From JAHEJN01 sp963787285 (GTDB lineage: Bacteria > Actinomycetota > Acidimicrobiia > Acidimicrobiales > JAHEJN01): a stretch of 64,000 bases of DNA. Position 1 is the first letter of the stretch; each line of letters begins with the position of its first letter. The stretch covers positions 62,001 to 126,000 of the forward strand of contig CAWBCM010000008.1 of the NCBI GenBank assembly GCA_963787285.1, given 5' to 3'. The notes under the pieces were generated by a model. The model saw only the letters and a program-made list of their open reading frames with translations. It did no database searches and had not been told where the DNA came from. Position numbers and translations under genes: made by a program. Shown here in pieces: positions 56,329 to 63,866 of this stretch.

Positions 56329-57015
56329 TCAGCCCGTGAGTTGACGAGCCCGGGCGAACACGGCATCGAGCATCGCTTCGGTGAGGCGGCCGGTGAAGGT
56401 GTTCTGCTGACTCACGTGATAGCTGCAGAGGAGCACCCGCGGCTGGTCTCCGGGTATCGCCACCTCCAGGCCATGGGCGAACTTCGGGCGGGGCGCGATG
56501 GCGAGCTCCGTGCACGCTGCGGCGTAGCCGATGGCCCCGAGGGCGACGACGACTCGCACGTCGCTCAGGAGGCGAAGCTCGCGCTGTAGGAAGGGTCGGC
56601 AGCTCGCCCGCTCGTCGGGCGTGGGCTTGTTCGCGGGGGGCGCACACTTCACCGGCGAGGTGACGAAGGCTCCGTCGAGCACGAGGCCGTCGGCGCGGTC
56701 ACGAGCCTCGGGCTGGTTGGCATACCCTGCCCGATGGAGGGCCCGGTAGAGCCAGTCGCCGCTGCGATCACCCGTGAACATGCGTCCGGTGCGGTTGGCG
56801 CCGTGGGCCGCCGGGGCCAGACCGAGGATCAGCAGCCGGGCCGCAGGATCGCCGAATCCCGGAACGCCCCGACCCCAGTACTCCTCGTCACGGAAGGCGG
56901 CCCGTTTGTCCCGTGCGACCTGCTCGCGCCAGTCGACCAGGCGTGGACAACGCCGGCATTCACTGACCTCGATCGCCAGGGCCTCGAGCAGGTCGGCGGA
57001 TCGTCGATCGGCCAC
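56329..57015 (-). CDS. udgB: Family 5 uracil-DNA glycosylase (UdgB)
   Basis: 228 residues. Iron-sulfur cysteines in CRRC (about 20-23) and KCAPPANKPTPDERASC (about 119-135); motif GLAPAAHGANRTGRMFTGD is characteristic of family 5, which lacks the catalytic Asp of other families and also removes hypoxanthine and other deaminated bases; C-terminal SYHVSQQNTFTGR. GTG start supported by TAGGGT (complement of 57022-57027) 6 nt upstream. Confidence 0.9.
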   Translation of the reverse strand: MADRRSADLLEALAIEVSECRRCPRLVDWREQVARDKRAAFRDEEYWGRGVPGFGDPAARLLILGLAPAAHGANRTGRMFTGDRSGDWLYRALHRAGYANQPEARDRADGLVLDGAFVTSPVKCAPPANKPTPDERASCRPFLQRELRLLSDVRVVVALGAIGYAAACTELAIAPRPKFAHGLEVAIPGDQPRVLLCSYHVSQQNTFTGRLTEAMLDAVFARARQLTG

Positions 57016-57044
57016 GGCGCCACCCTAGGCCCGACCCGATCCGC

Positions 57045-57470
57045 TCAGGACTCGGTACCGAGCGTCTCCCGCCGAAGGTACCGGTACAGGCTCGTGAGCA
57101 CCACGCCGGTCAGCTGCCGCACCTCTTCGTCGGAGTGATCGAGGCCGAGGGCTCTGATGACGGCGTCAAGACTGGCAGCCTCGGGTGCGTCGAACCTGTC
57201 GTCCTCGACATCGGCCTGGTGGACGATCTCGGCCAGGCGCCACAGAACCGGGTCGATGAGCTCGTAGTGCCGAAGGATCGTCTCGAAGGTCACGTCGTCG
57301 CCATGGTGGCTCAGCACGCACCCCACCATGTCGAACGCCGTGGCATCGGCGGGGACATCGTCGGGATCGTCGACGTAGACGAAGCGTGCGTCGGGGTCGA
57401 TGTGGGTGGCGATGAGCCATGCCGACGCCGCTCGATCGACATGGATCCCCCGCCTCGTCGCCCACCTCAC
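57045..57470 (-). CDS. ChrB C-terminal domain protein
   Basis: 141 residues from GTG 57470 (VRWATRRGIHVDRAASAWLI). ChrB_C features: DPDARFVYVDDPDDVPADA, CVLSHHGDDVTFETIL, and EIVHQADVEDDRFDAPEA. In chromate-resistant bacteria ChrB senses chromate and regulates or assists ChrA. Here the domain is a separate gene coupled to the N-terminal half by GTGA (4-nt overlap). Confidence 0.8.
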   Translation of the reverse strand: MRWATRRGIHVDRAASAWLIATHIDPDARFVYVDDPDDVPADATAFDMVGCVLSHHGDDVTFETILRHYELIDPVLWRLAEIVHQADVEDDRFDAPEAASLDAVIRALGLDHSDEEVRQLTGVVLTSLYRYLRRETLGTES

Positions 57471-57964
57471 CGCGGGACCTCGACGGCACGGTCGGTGGAC
57501 GCGAGGCGCTCGATCTCGAGTCGCGCCCGGTCGCGCCCGGGCAGCGCGGAAGTAGTCGCGACGATCGATGCGGCGTAGTGCTCGTCGCCACCGTGCGATG
57601 GTGCGGTGATCGACGTCGTCACCGCGCTCGGCAACCTCGGCGGCGAGCGCGGCGTACTCTTCGCTGACGCGCCGCCGCGCATCTGTTGGGCCAACCCGAC
57701 GCTGTCGCGACGAGTTGCCGGGGTGGCGACCCAGACGATCGCTTCCCCGCCGGCTTCGGCTACCCGCGCCGCAACCCATTCGAGGTGTTCCCTGGTGCGG
57801 GCATCGAGGGGAAGCCCGACGAGACCATCACCGATCTGGGCGACACCGAGATCTTTGAGCTTGCGCCAGACGGCGATCCTCGGTGTCGAGGGTTCTCTCG
57901 GGATCCGGTAGCTGAGCAGCACCCACTCCCGACCTTGTTGCGCAGCACCTTCTTGCGTAACCAT
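57467..57964 (-). CDS. ChrB N-terminal domain protein, internally frame-shifted
   Basis: 165 residues from ATG 57964, fixed by TACAGT (complement of 57972-57977) 7 nt upstream. WVLLSYRIPREPSTPRIAVWRKLKDLG is ChrB_N. Between about 57680 and 57548 the meaningful sequence (RVSEEYAALAAEV to RRIDRRDYF) lies in another frame, while ends are in frame; two extra bases near 57675-57685 and one near 57548 (or one loss and one gain) explain this. The unshifted frame there is low-complexity Ser/Pro. Confidence 0.68.
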   Translation of the reverse strand: MVTQEGAAQQGREWVLLSYRIPREPSTPRIAVWRKLKDLGVAQIGDGLVGLPLDARTREHLEWVAARVAEAGGEAIVWVATPATRRDSVGLAQQMRGGASAKSTPRSPPRLPSAVTTSITAPSHGGDEHYAASIVATTSALPGRDRARLEIERLASTDRAVEVPR

Positions 57965-57971
57965 GGTTTCA

Positions 57972-57981
57972 ACTGTACCAT
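57972..57981. promoter_or_regulatory. Overlapping divergent -10 boxes of chrB and chrA
   Basis: ACTGTACCAT contains TACAGT on the minus strand (57972-57977), 7 nt before chrB, and TACCAT on the plus strand (57976-57981), 6 nt before chrA. The flanks hold an imperfect palindrome, CATGGT (57962-57967) and ACCATG (57977-57982), possibly the binding site of a regulator. Confidence 0.5.
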
Positions 57982-57987
57982 GCACCA

Positions 57988-58356
57988 ATGCTGCAACCAC
58001 AGTTACACGGCGAGCCGGTCGCCGGTGGGCCGCCGGGTGCGGCGATCACCCGGCGGGAGTGGGTCGGCGCATGGAGCGCGGTGGCCGCCAACAGCTTCGG
58101 TGGTCCGGCCGGGCAGATAGCCGTGATGCACGAGGAGATCGTGGTTCGTCGCCGGTGGGTCGGTGAACGACGGTTCCTGCACGCCCTGAACTACTGCATG
58201 CTGTTACCCGGCCGTTGCGACCGCGCCTCGATCCCCGCCGACGGTGTGATCGCCGACTGGGATGTCCCCATGTTGAGCGATGACTTCGCCGGCTCGGTCC
58301 AGGCGATCCGTGACAGGGCCGAGGCCCTCGCCGCCGGACTCGCCCATCGGGACTGA
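57988..58356 (+). pseudogene. chrA: Truncated chromate transporter ChrA
   Basis: 122 residues. The first about 72 match the ChrA N-terminus (AANSFGGPAGQIAVMHEEIV, RRRWVGERRFLHALNYCMLLPG), then sequence changes abruptly to an unrelated soluble tail (ADWDVPMLSDDFAGSVQAIR). Full ChrA has about 10-12 membrane helices, so transport is lost. Probably the scar of a deletion joining chrA to the 3' end of another gene. The 155 bp after it (58357-58511) contain no recognisable gene except a TAGGGT box at 58498-58503. Confidence 0.75.
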
Positions 58357-58511
58357 TCGGGCAGACCAGGGCATCCCGGTCCGGAAGGTCCGTCGAGCCG
58401 AAGGCGACGACCTCGCACCCCTTGCTGACCATCATGTTCGGCGCCAGGGGTCGGTCGAACGCCTCCTGTGGCGGGCCGTCTCCCGGACCCCTCCCGATAG
58501 GGTTCTGGAGC

Positions 58512-59168
58512 ATGGCAACCCGCCCCAAGAACAAGCCTGAGGCTCCGAAGCCGACCACGGTGCTGTTCGTTCGTCACGGGAAAACGCCCACCACCGGTGC
58601 GGTGCTGCCCGGTCGAGCCCCCGGCCTCCATCTCGCCGATGCAGGCCACGAACAGGCCGCGGCTGCGGCCCGACGGATCGCTGAGTTGTCGAGGGTTGCG
58701 GCGGTGTACGCGTCGCCGATGGAACGCACGAAGGAGACGGCCGCTCCGATAGCCAAGGCGCTCAAGCTGCGGGTGCGGACCGAACGTGGGCTCATCGAGT
58801 GCGACTTCGGCGCCTGGACCGGACGCAAGCTGTCCGACCTCCGGAAGCTGCCGGCCTGGAACACCGTGCAACGGCATCCCACGGGATTCCGTTTTCCCAA
58901 GGGCGAGTCGTTCAGCGAGATGCAGACCCGCATGCTGACCGCGGTGCATCGCCTCGTCGCCGCCCACCCCGGCGAGGTCGTCGTGGCCGTGTCCCACGCC
59001 GACACCATCAAGGCCGCCCTCGCCGACGCCCTCGGCACCCATCTCGACCTGTTCCAGCGCATCGTGGTCGGACCCTGCTCGATCAGCGCGGTCACCTACA
59101 CCAGCAGTGGTCCGATCGTCCTGGCGCAGAACTCCACCGGGTCTCTCACCGACCTGGTGCCGTCGTAG
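58512..59168 (+). CDS. Histidine phosphatase, MSMEG_4193 type
   Basis: 218 residues from ATG 58512. Branch of the phosphoglycerate-mutase superfamily: catalytic His in LFVRHGKTPTTG (about 20), VYASPMERTKETA, ECDFGAWTGRKLSDL and second His in VAVSHADTIKAAL. In actinobacteria this family is encoded with DUF3090 and SCO1664-type proteins, as here. TAGGGT (58498-58503) 8 nt upstream and a GGAG site. Confidence 0.87.
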   Translation: MATRPKNKPEAPKPTTVLFVRHGKTPTTGAVLPGRAPGLHLADAGHEQAAAAARRIAELSRVAAVYASPMERTKETAAPIAKALKLRVRTERGLIECDFGAWTGRKLSDLRKLPAWNTVQRHPTGFRFPKGESFSEMQTRMLTAVHRLVAAHPGEVVVAVSHADTIKAALADALGTHLDLFQRIVVGPCSISAVTYTSSGPIVLAQNSTGSLTDLVPS

Positions 59169-59172
59169 AACC

Positions 59173-59673
59173 ATGGGCAACTCCTTCGAGCTCGACGATC
59201 TCGACCGGTTCACGGCAGGCACCATCGGCCCGAGAGGCCAACGGGTCTTCTACATCCAGGCGGTACACGGCGCCGAGGTCGTGAGCCTTCGCCTCGAGAA
59301 GCAGCAGGTGCTCGCACTGGCCGACTACCTCGCCGGCGTACTCGACGATCTCCCCCAACCGAGCGAAGCGGCGGCCGTCGAAACCGACCTCATCGAGCCG
59401 GTGATCGCCGAGTGGGTGGTGGGAAACATCGGCGTCGCTTATGCCGAGTCCGACGACCGAGTGGTGCTGTGGGTCGATGAGCTCCTCGACACCGACGAGA
59501 ACGACGATGCGCCCGACGTCGAGCAGGGAACGGCGCGATTCCGCATCAGCCGCCCCCTGGTGGCCGCCTTCATCCTCCAGGCCCGCGAGCTCGCCGCCGC
59601 CGGCCGACCTCCCTGCCCGTACTGCGGCCGCCCGCTCGACGGCGACGGCTCGTGGTGCTCGTGTCACAACTGA
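59173..59673 (+). CDS. DUF3090 family protein
   Basis: 166 residues, 4 bp after the phosphatase. Starts FELDDLDRFTAGTIGPRGQR; ends with a zinc-ribbon PCPYCGRPLDGDG then WCSCHN (four cysteines). Known only as a conserved actinobacterial protein that travels with the phosphatase and the SCO1664 kinase-like gene; reaction unknown. Confidence 0.87.
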   Translation: MGNSFELDDLDRFTAGTIGPRGQRVFYIQAVHGAEVVSLRLEKQQVLALADYLAGVLDDLPQPSEAAAVETDLIEPVIAEWVVGNIGVAYAESDDRVVLWVDELLDTDENDDAPDVEQGTARFRISRPLVAAFILQARELAAAGRPPCPYCGRPLDGDGSWCSCHN

Positions 59674-59680
59674 TCTCGCT

Positions 59681-60424
59681 GTGAGTGACGATTCACCCAT
59701 TCGTGAGCGCGGGCCCCTCCTCGAAACCGAGGCCATCGAGCTGCTGCGCACCGCCGAGATCGAGATCCTCGGCCGAATGCCGTGGAGCAGCAACGGCACG
59801 TTCCTCGTCGACCTGGTGGTCGAGAACGACGACGTGCCGGCGCAGGGAATCTACAAGCCGGCCCAGACCGAACGACCGCTGTGGGACTTCCCGTCGGGCC
59901 TGCACCGACGCGAGGTGGCCACCTACGAGCTCTCCCACCAGCTGGGCTGGGACCTCGTCCCCCCGACCGTCGAACGCGACGGACCCCTGGGGATCGGCTC
60001 ATTGCAGCTGTTCGTGCCGACCGACTACGACGAGCACTACTTCACCATCGCCGAGGCCGGATCCCACGTCGACCCGCTCCAGCGGCTGTGCGTGCTCGAC
60101 ATCATCGCGAACAGCACCGACCGCAAGGGCGGACACTGCCTGGTCGACATCGAGGGCAAGGTGTGGGCGATCGACAACGGTCTCACGTTCCATCAGGAGT
60201 TCAAGCTCCGCACGGTGATCTGGGAGTGGGCCGGCGAGGCGATACCCCAAGCCGTGCTCGACGACGTCATGGCGTTGATCGAGAGCGGCCTGGCCGACGA
60301 GCTGGCGGCATTGCTCGATCCCCTCGAACGCGATGCCACGCTCACCCGAGCCCGCTCGGTCATCAACGCCGGTCATTTCCCCACCGACCCGACCGGTCGG
60401 CGTCATCCCTGGCCGCTGCTGTAG
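59681..60424 (+). CDS. SCO1664 family kinase-like protein
   Basis: 247 residues from GTG 59681, 7 bp after the DUF3090 stop. Related to PI3/4-kinase-like folds: a Lys in QGIYKPAQTERPLWDFP, the YELSHQLGWDLVPPTV helix, NSTDRKGGH and the DFG-like IDNGLTFH. Likely phosphotransfer on a small molecule or lipid. Third member of the conserved trio. Its 3' end overlaps the convergent DUF4157 gene by 22 bp. Confidence 0.85.
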   Translation: MSDDSPIRERGPLLETEAIELLRTAEIEILGRMPWSSNGTFLVDLVVENDDVPAQGIYKPAQTERPLWDFPSGLHRREVATYELSHQLGWDLVPPTVERDGPLGIGSLQLFVPTDYDEHYFTIAEAGSHVDPLQRLCVLDIIANSTDRKGGHCLVDIEGKVWAIDNGLTFHQEFKLRTVIWEWAGEAIPQAVLDDVMALIESGLADELAALLDPLERDATLTRARSVINAGHFPTDPTGRRHPWPLL

Positions 60425-60726
60425 CGCGCCTCAGCGGGGCGGGACGTTCTCGGCGTCGCCCGTCGCGCACGGCGACGACCGGCAACGGTGCGACGCACCG
60501 ATCGAGCCCCGCCCTGTTGAATCGTGTGGGTGAGCTCGTGCGCGAGCAACCGGGTGCCCGACGAGGACGCCGACGGCTCGCCGTCGCGGAAGAAGACGTC
60601 GGAGCCGAGCGTGAACGCCTGGGCCTGGATGCGATGGTTCAGCTCGGTCGCTCTCGGACCGGTGTGGATGCGCACGCTGGAGAATTGCCCCGTGGGCTTC
60701 TGGGGGGCGGCGGTCTCACTGCCCAT
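60403..60726 (-). CDS. Short DUF4157 protein (HELTH motif)
   Basis: 107 residues. Core VRIHTGPRATELNHRIQAQA, FTLGSDVFFRDGE, LLAHELTHTIQQ is a DUF4157 domain with a zinc-type HExxH. DUF4157 normally opens long toxins associated with extracellular contractile injection systems; here it stands alone with only a basic Arg-rich tail, and no tail, sheath or AAA genes are nearby. Start ATG 60726 with GAGGT upstream. Confidence 0.75.
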   Translation of the reverse strand: MGSETAAPQKPTGQFSSVRIHTGPRATELNHRIQAQAFTLGSDVFFRDGEPSASSSGTRLLAHELTHTIQQGGARSVRRTVAGRRRARRATPRTSRPAEARYSSGQG

Positions 60727-60793
60727 GGTGACCTCGGATCACGATCCGACAAAGGGTAACCCACCCTCTGAGGGGCGACGAGAGTCCTTCGAA

Positions 60794-61030
60794 TCAGAAA
60801 GGGGTCCGGAGGATCCCGGTGCCCTCGCAGACCGGACACGGTCGCAACCCACCTCGAGAGCGTGTCGCACCCGATCCTCTGCACTCGAAGCATCGCTCGT
60901 CGTCGGCCAAGGACCGGAGCTCGGCGTCGATGTCCCCGTGGCCGTGAACCCGCCCGACGAGCCACCGCATCCCGACCGCGCAGATGCCGACGACCAGGAG
61001 GAGGGCGACGAGGCTCATGACGACGGCCAC
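60794..61030 (-). CDS. Small membrane protein with DnaJ-type zinc motif
   Basis: 78 residues from GTG 61030: one membrane helix (about 3-24), then CFECRGSGATR and CPVCEGTGILR, two CxxCxGxG motifs as in the DnaJ zinc centre. TACACT (complement of 61037-61042) lies 6 nt upstream. Function unknown; could be a thiol-redox or chaperone accessory. Confidence 0.68.
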   Translation of the reverse strand: MAVVMSLVALLLVVGICAVGMRWLVGRVHGHGDIDAELRSLADDERCFECRGSGATRSRGGLRPCPVCEGTGILRTPF

Positions 61031-61060
61031 GGTCTCAGTGTAGGGAGGCCAGGAGCGGTG

Positions 61061-62023
61061 TCAGCCGCGGGCAGCGAGCGCTTCGAGCAGTTGGGGAAGC
61101 ACCTTGTGCACGTCGCCCACGATGCCGAGATCGGCCACGCCGAAAATGGGAGCCTCGGCGTCCTTGTTGATGGCGATGATGTGCTTGGAGCCCTTCATGC
61201 CGACCATGTGCTGGGTGGCACCGGAGATGCCGGCGGCGATGTACACATCGGGCTTCACGACCTTGCCGGTCTGACCCACCTGCAGGCTGTAGGGCACCCA
61301 CCCGGCATCGACGATGGCTCGGGTGGCGCCGGCGGCGCCACCGAGCGCCTTCGCCAGCTGGTCGACCATCTGGAACTTGTCGGCGTCGCCGAGCCCCCGG
61401 CCACCCGACACGACCACACCGGCCTCGTCGAGCTTGGGTCCCTCGGTCTCCTCGACGTGCACGTTCAGGACTCTGGCGGCACCGGTGGCACCGAGGTCGG
61501 GCACCGACAGTGCGTGAACGGTTGCCGCGCCGCCGCCGGTCGCTTCGGCCACGAACGACTTCGGTCGTACCAGGAATATGCCCGGCTTGTCGGTCTCGAA
61601 TCGGGTCTTCACGTTGACCGTGCCACCGAAGATGGGCTCGGTGCCGACCAGCGCGTCGCCGTCGAGGGTGAGATCGACGACGTTGGTGATCACGGGCGCA
61701 TCGAGCTTCACCGACAGGCGACCGGCGACGTCGCGCCCGTCCTTGGTGGTGCCGAACAACACGGCGCCCGGCGCCGCACCGGCCGCGATGGCTGCAGCCA
61801 GTGCGCTGGCCAGTGCCGGGCCGACCACACCGCCGGCGAGCTCGCCCGTGGCGTGCACCGCCGATGCGCCGTGCTCGCCGAGGGTGGCGGCCACGGCCTC
61901 GCCGTCGCCGGCCATGAAGCACTCGACGGTGTCGGCCAGTGTGCGGGCCTTCGCCAACAGCTCGAGGGTGCTCGACGCCACATTGCCGTCGGTCGCCTCG
62001 GCGTGAACCCAGATCGTTTCCAT
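61061..62023 (-). CDS. etfA: Electron transfer flavoprotein alpha subunit
   Basis: 320 residues; FAD-binding C-domain motifs GRGLGDADKFQMVDQLA, PYSLQVGQTGKVVKPDVYIA, GISGATQHMVGMKGSKHIIA and AINKDAEAPIF. Accepts electrons from acyl-CoA dehydrogenases and passes them to the quinone pool, here presumably menaquinone. AGGAGG ribosome site; 9 bp after etfB. Confidence 0.95.
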   Translation of the reverse strand: METIWVHAEATDGNVASSTLELLAKARTLADTVECFMAGDGEAVAATLGEHGASAVHATGELAGGVVGPALASALAAAIAAGAAPGAVLFGTTKDGRDVAGRLSVKLDAPVITNVVDLTLDGDALVGTEPIFGGTVNVKTRFETDKPGIFLVRPKSFVAEATGGGAATVHALSVPDLGATGAARVLNVHVEETEGPKLDEAGVVVSGGRGLGDADKFQMVDQLAKALGGAAGATRAIVDAGWVPYSLQVGQTGKVVKPDVYIAAGISGATQHMVGMKGSKHIIAINKDAEAPIFGVADLGIVGDVHKVLPQLLEALAARG

Positions 62024-62032
62024 GGGGGCCTC

Positions 62033-62812
62033 CTACAGGACCTTGAGTTGCTCGAGATAGGCCACGATGCGCTCGTACCCGCTGCCGTCATCTTCGATGA
62101 TCTCGCCCGCTTCCCGCTCGGGTGCGGTCGCGACGTCGACGATCGCCTGGCCTCCGCCGGCCCAGCCGACCGAACCGACATCGATGCCGAGATCGGCCAC
62201 GCTCAACTCGGCAACCGGCTTTCCCTTGGCCGCCATGATGCCCTTGAACGAGGGGTATCGGGGTTCCACCACACCGGCGGTGACCGACACGAGCGCCGGC
62301 AGTGGGCACTCGATGTCGTCGTAGCCGGCTTCGGTCTGTCGTTGTGCCTTCACGATGCCGTCACTGATCTCGATCGACTTGGCGAAGGTCACCGACGGAA
62401 GACCCAGGAGCTCGGCGACCTGCTCGGGCACGGTGCCCGTGTAGCCGTCGCTCGACTCGGTGCCGGCCAGGACCAGGTCGGCGCCGACCCGCTCGATGGC
62501 CTTGGCGAGCACCTTGGCGGTTCCGAGCGCGTCGGTTCCGGCCAGGGCGTCGTCGCTCACGAGGATGGCCTCGGCGGCCCCCATGGCCAGGGCGGTTCGC
62601 AGCCCGTTGGTCTCGTTGTGGGGAGCCATCGACACCAGGACGACGTCGCCGCCACCGGCTGCCTCGGCGAGCTGCAGCGCCATCTCGACGCCGTAGCTGT
62701 CGGACTCGTCGAGAATCAGCTTCATGTCACGTTTCAGGGTGTTGGTCTCGGGGTCGAGCTCACCCGGATCGGCGGGGTCGGGAATCTGCTTCACACACAC
62801 GGCGATCTTCAT
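62033..62812 (-). CDS. etfB: Electron transfer flavoprotein beta subunit
   Basis: 259 residues from ATG 62812. MKIAVCVKQIPDPADPGELD, the AMP-binding region SYGVEMALQLAEAAGG, and the recognition loop ELLGLPSVTFAKSIE. Forms the heterodimer with etfA. Divergent from the lipid kinase; the nearest -10-like sequence is CAGACT 6 nt before the ATG. Confidence 0.95.
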   Translation of the reverse strand: MKIAVCVKQIPDPADPGELDPETNTLKRDMKLILDESDSYGVEMALQLAEAAGGGDVVLVSMAPHNETNGLRTALAMGAAEAILVSDDALAGTDALGTAKVLAKAIERVGADLVLAGTESSDGYTGTVPEQVAELLGLPSVTFAKSIEISDGIVKAQRQTEAGYDDIECPLPALVSVTAGVVEPRYPSFKGIMAAKGKPVAELSVADLGIDVGSVGWAGGGQAIVDVATAPEREAGEIIEDDGSGYERIVAYLEQLKVL

Positions 62813-62908
62813 TCCGACAGTCTGGGGCGAGATGCGCCGCGTTGCCAACCCGTGGGTAACTTGTGGCCCCCGGCGCACGGCTTCGCCCTCATCGGTAGCG
62901 TTGCGCCA

Positions 62909-63829
62909 GTGCGCCTGCTGTTGATCGCCAATCCCACGGCCTCATCGGTCACCCCGCGGGCTCGCGTGATCATCGAACAGGCCCTGTCGGCCGAACACGA
63001 CGTCAGCGTGGCCGAGACCCGTCGCCGGGGCCACGCCACCCGTTTGGCGCAATCGGCCGCCCGAAGCGGCGTCGAAGTCGTTGCGGTGCTCGGTGGCGAC
63101 GGCACGTTGAACGAGGTCGCCAACGGGCTGGCGGGCACCGACACGGCCCTCGCCTGTCTCCCCGGCGGATCGACGAACGTGTTCGCCCGCACCATCGGGC
63201 TCCCCGACGACCCCGTCGAGGCCACCTCCCTCATCCTTCGCGCCATCGCCGCGGACCGCATTCGGCGGGTCGGGCTCGGCTCGGTGAATGGGCGCTACTT
63301 CCTCTTCCACACCGGCATCGGCTTCGATGCGGCGGTCGTCGAACAGGTCGAGCGGCGCGGCGATCTCAAGCGGTATGCCAACCATGCCCTCTTCGCCTGG
63401 GCGGCCGTCACGACCTTCGTGCGCCACTACGACCGTTCGAAGCCCCGGTTCACGATCACCTTCCCCGATGGCACCTCGGTGCCCGACGCCTACTTCACCA
63501 TCTGCCTCAACACGAATCCCTACACCTTCGTCGGCTCGCGTCCCTTCGACATCGCGCCCGAGGCCACGCTCGATCGCGGGCTGGCCACGCTCACCTTGCG
63601 GTCACTCAAACTCCACCGCTTCCTTCCCATCCTGGCCTGGGGTCTGCTGTCCCCCGACAAGATCCGAACCAGCGGCGCCGTCGACTACCGCACCGATCTC
63701 ACCGAGTTCGAGGTGGTCGGCCATTCGCCGTTCCCCTACCAGGTCGACGGCGACTTCCTCGGCACGGTCCGCACGCTGCGGTTTCGACACGAACCCGCGA
63801 AGCTGTTGCTCGTCGAACCGGGTCGCTGA
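62909..63829 (+). CDS. Diacylglycerol/lipid kinase family protein (YegS/DgkB-like)
   Basis: 306 residues from GTG 62909. NAD-kinase/DAGK fold: LLLIANPTASSVTP, GGDGTLNEVANGLAGT, LPGGSTNVFARTIGLP and C-terminal HSPFPYQVDGDFLG. Phosphorylates a lipid at the membrane; in actinobacteria possibly diacylglycerol. TAGCGT (62896-62901) 7 nt before the start. Confidence 0.88.
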   Translation: MRLLLIANPTASSVTPRARVIIEQALSAEHDVSVAETRRRGHATRLAQSAARSGVEVVAVLGGDGTLNEVANGLAGTDTALACLPGGSTNVFARTIGLPDDPVEATSLILRAIAADRIRRVGLGSVNGRYFLFHTGIGFDAAVVEQVERRGDLKRYANHALFAWAAVTTFVRHYDRSKPRFTITFPDGTSVPDAYFTICLNTNPYTFVGSRPFDIAPEATLDRGLATLTLRSLKLHRFLPILAWGLLSPDKIRTSGAVDYRTDLTEFEVVGHSPFPYQVDGDFLGTVRTLRFRHEPAKLLLVEPGR

Positions 63830-63866
63830 CGGGTCCGGCCGCCGCGGCTCGCCCATACTGAGCGCC

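Noticed and set aside
57467..57470. TGA between the two ChrB parts as a selenocysteine codon
   Set aside because: The two halves are in different frames, the TGA overlaps a GTG start (GTGA), and no Cys is expected there in ChrB.
58046..58558. Minus-strand open frame over the chrA remnant
   Set aside because: Parts look protein-like near 58370-58440, but no start signal, motif or conserved family could be recognised.
60524..62908. Long plus-strand extension in front of the lipid kinase
   Set aside because: Antisense to etfA, etfB and DUF4157; kinase homology begins only at the GTG 62909.
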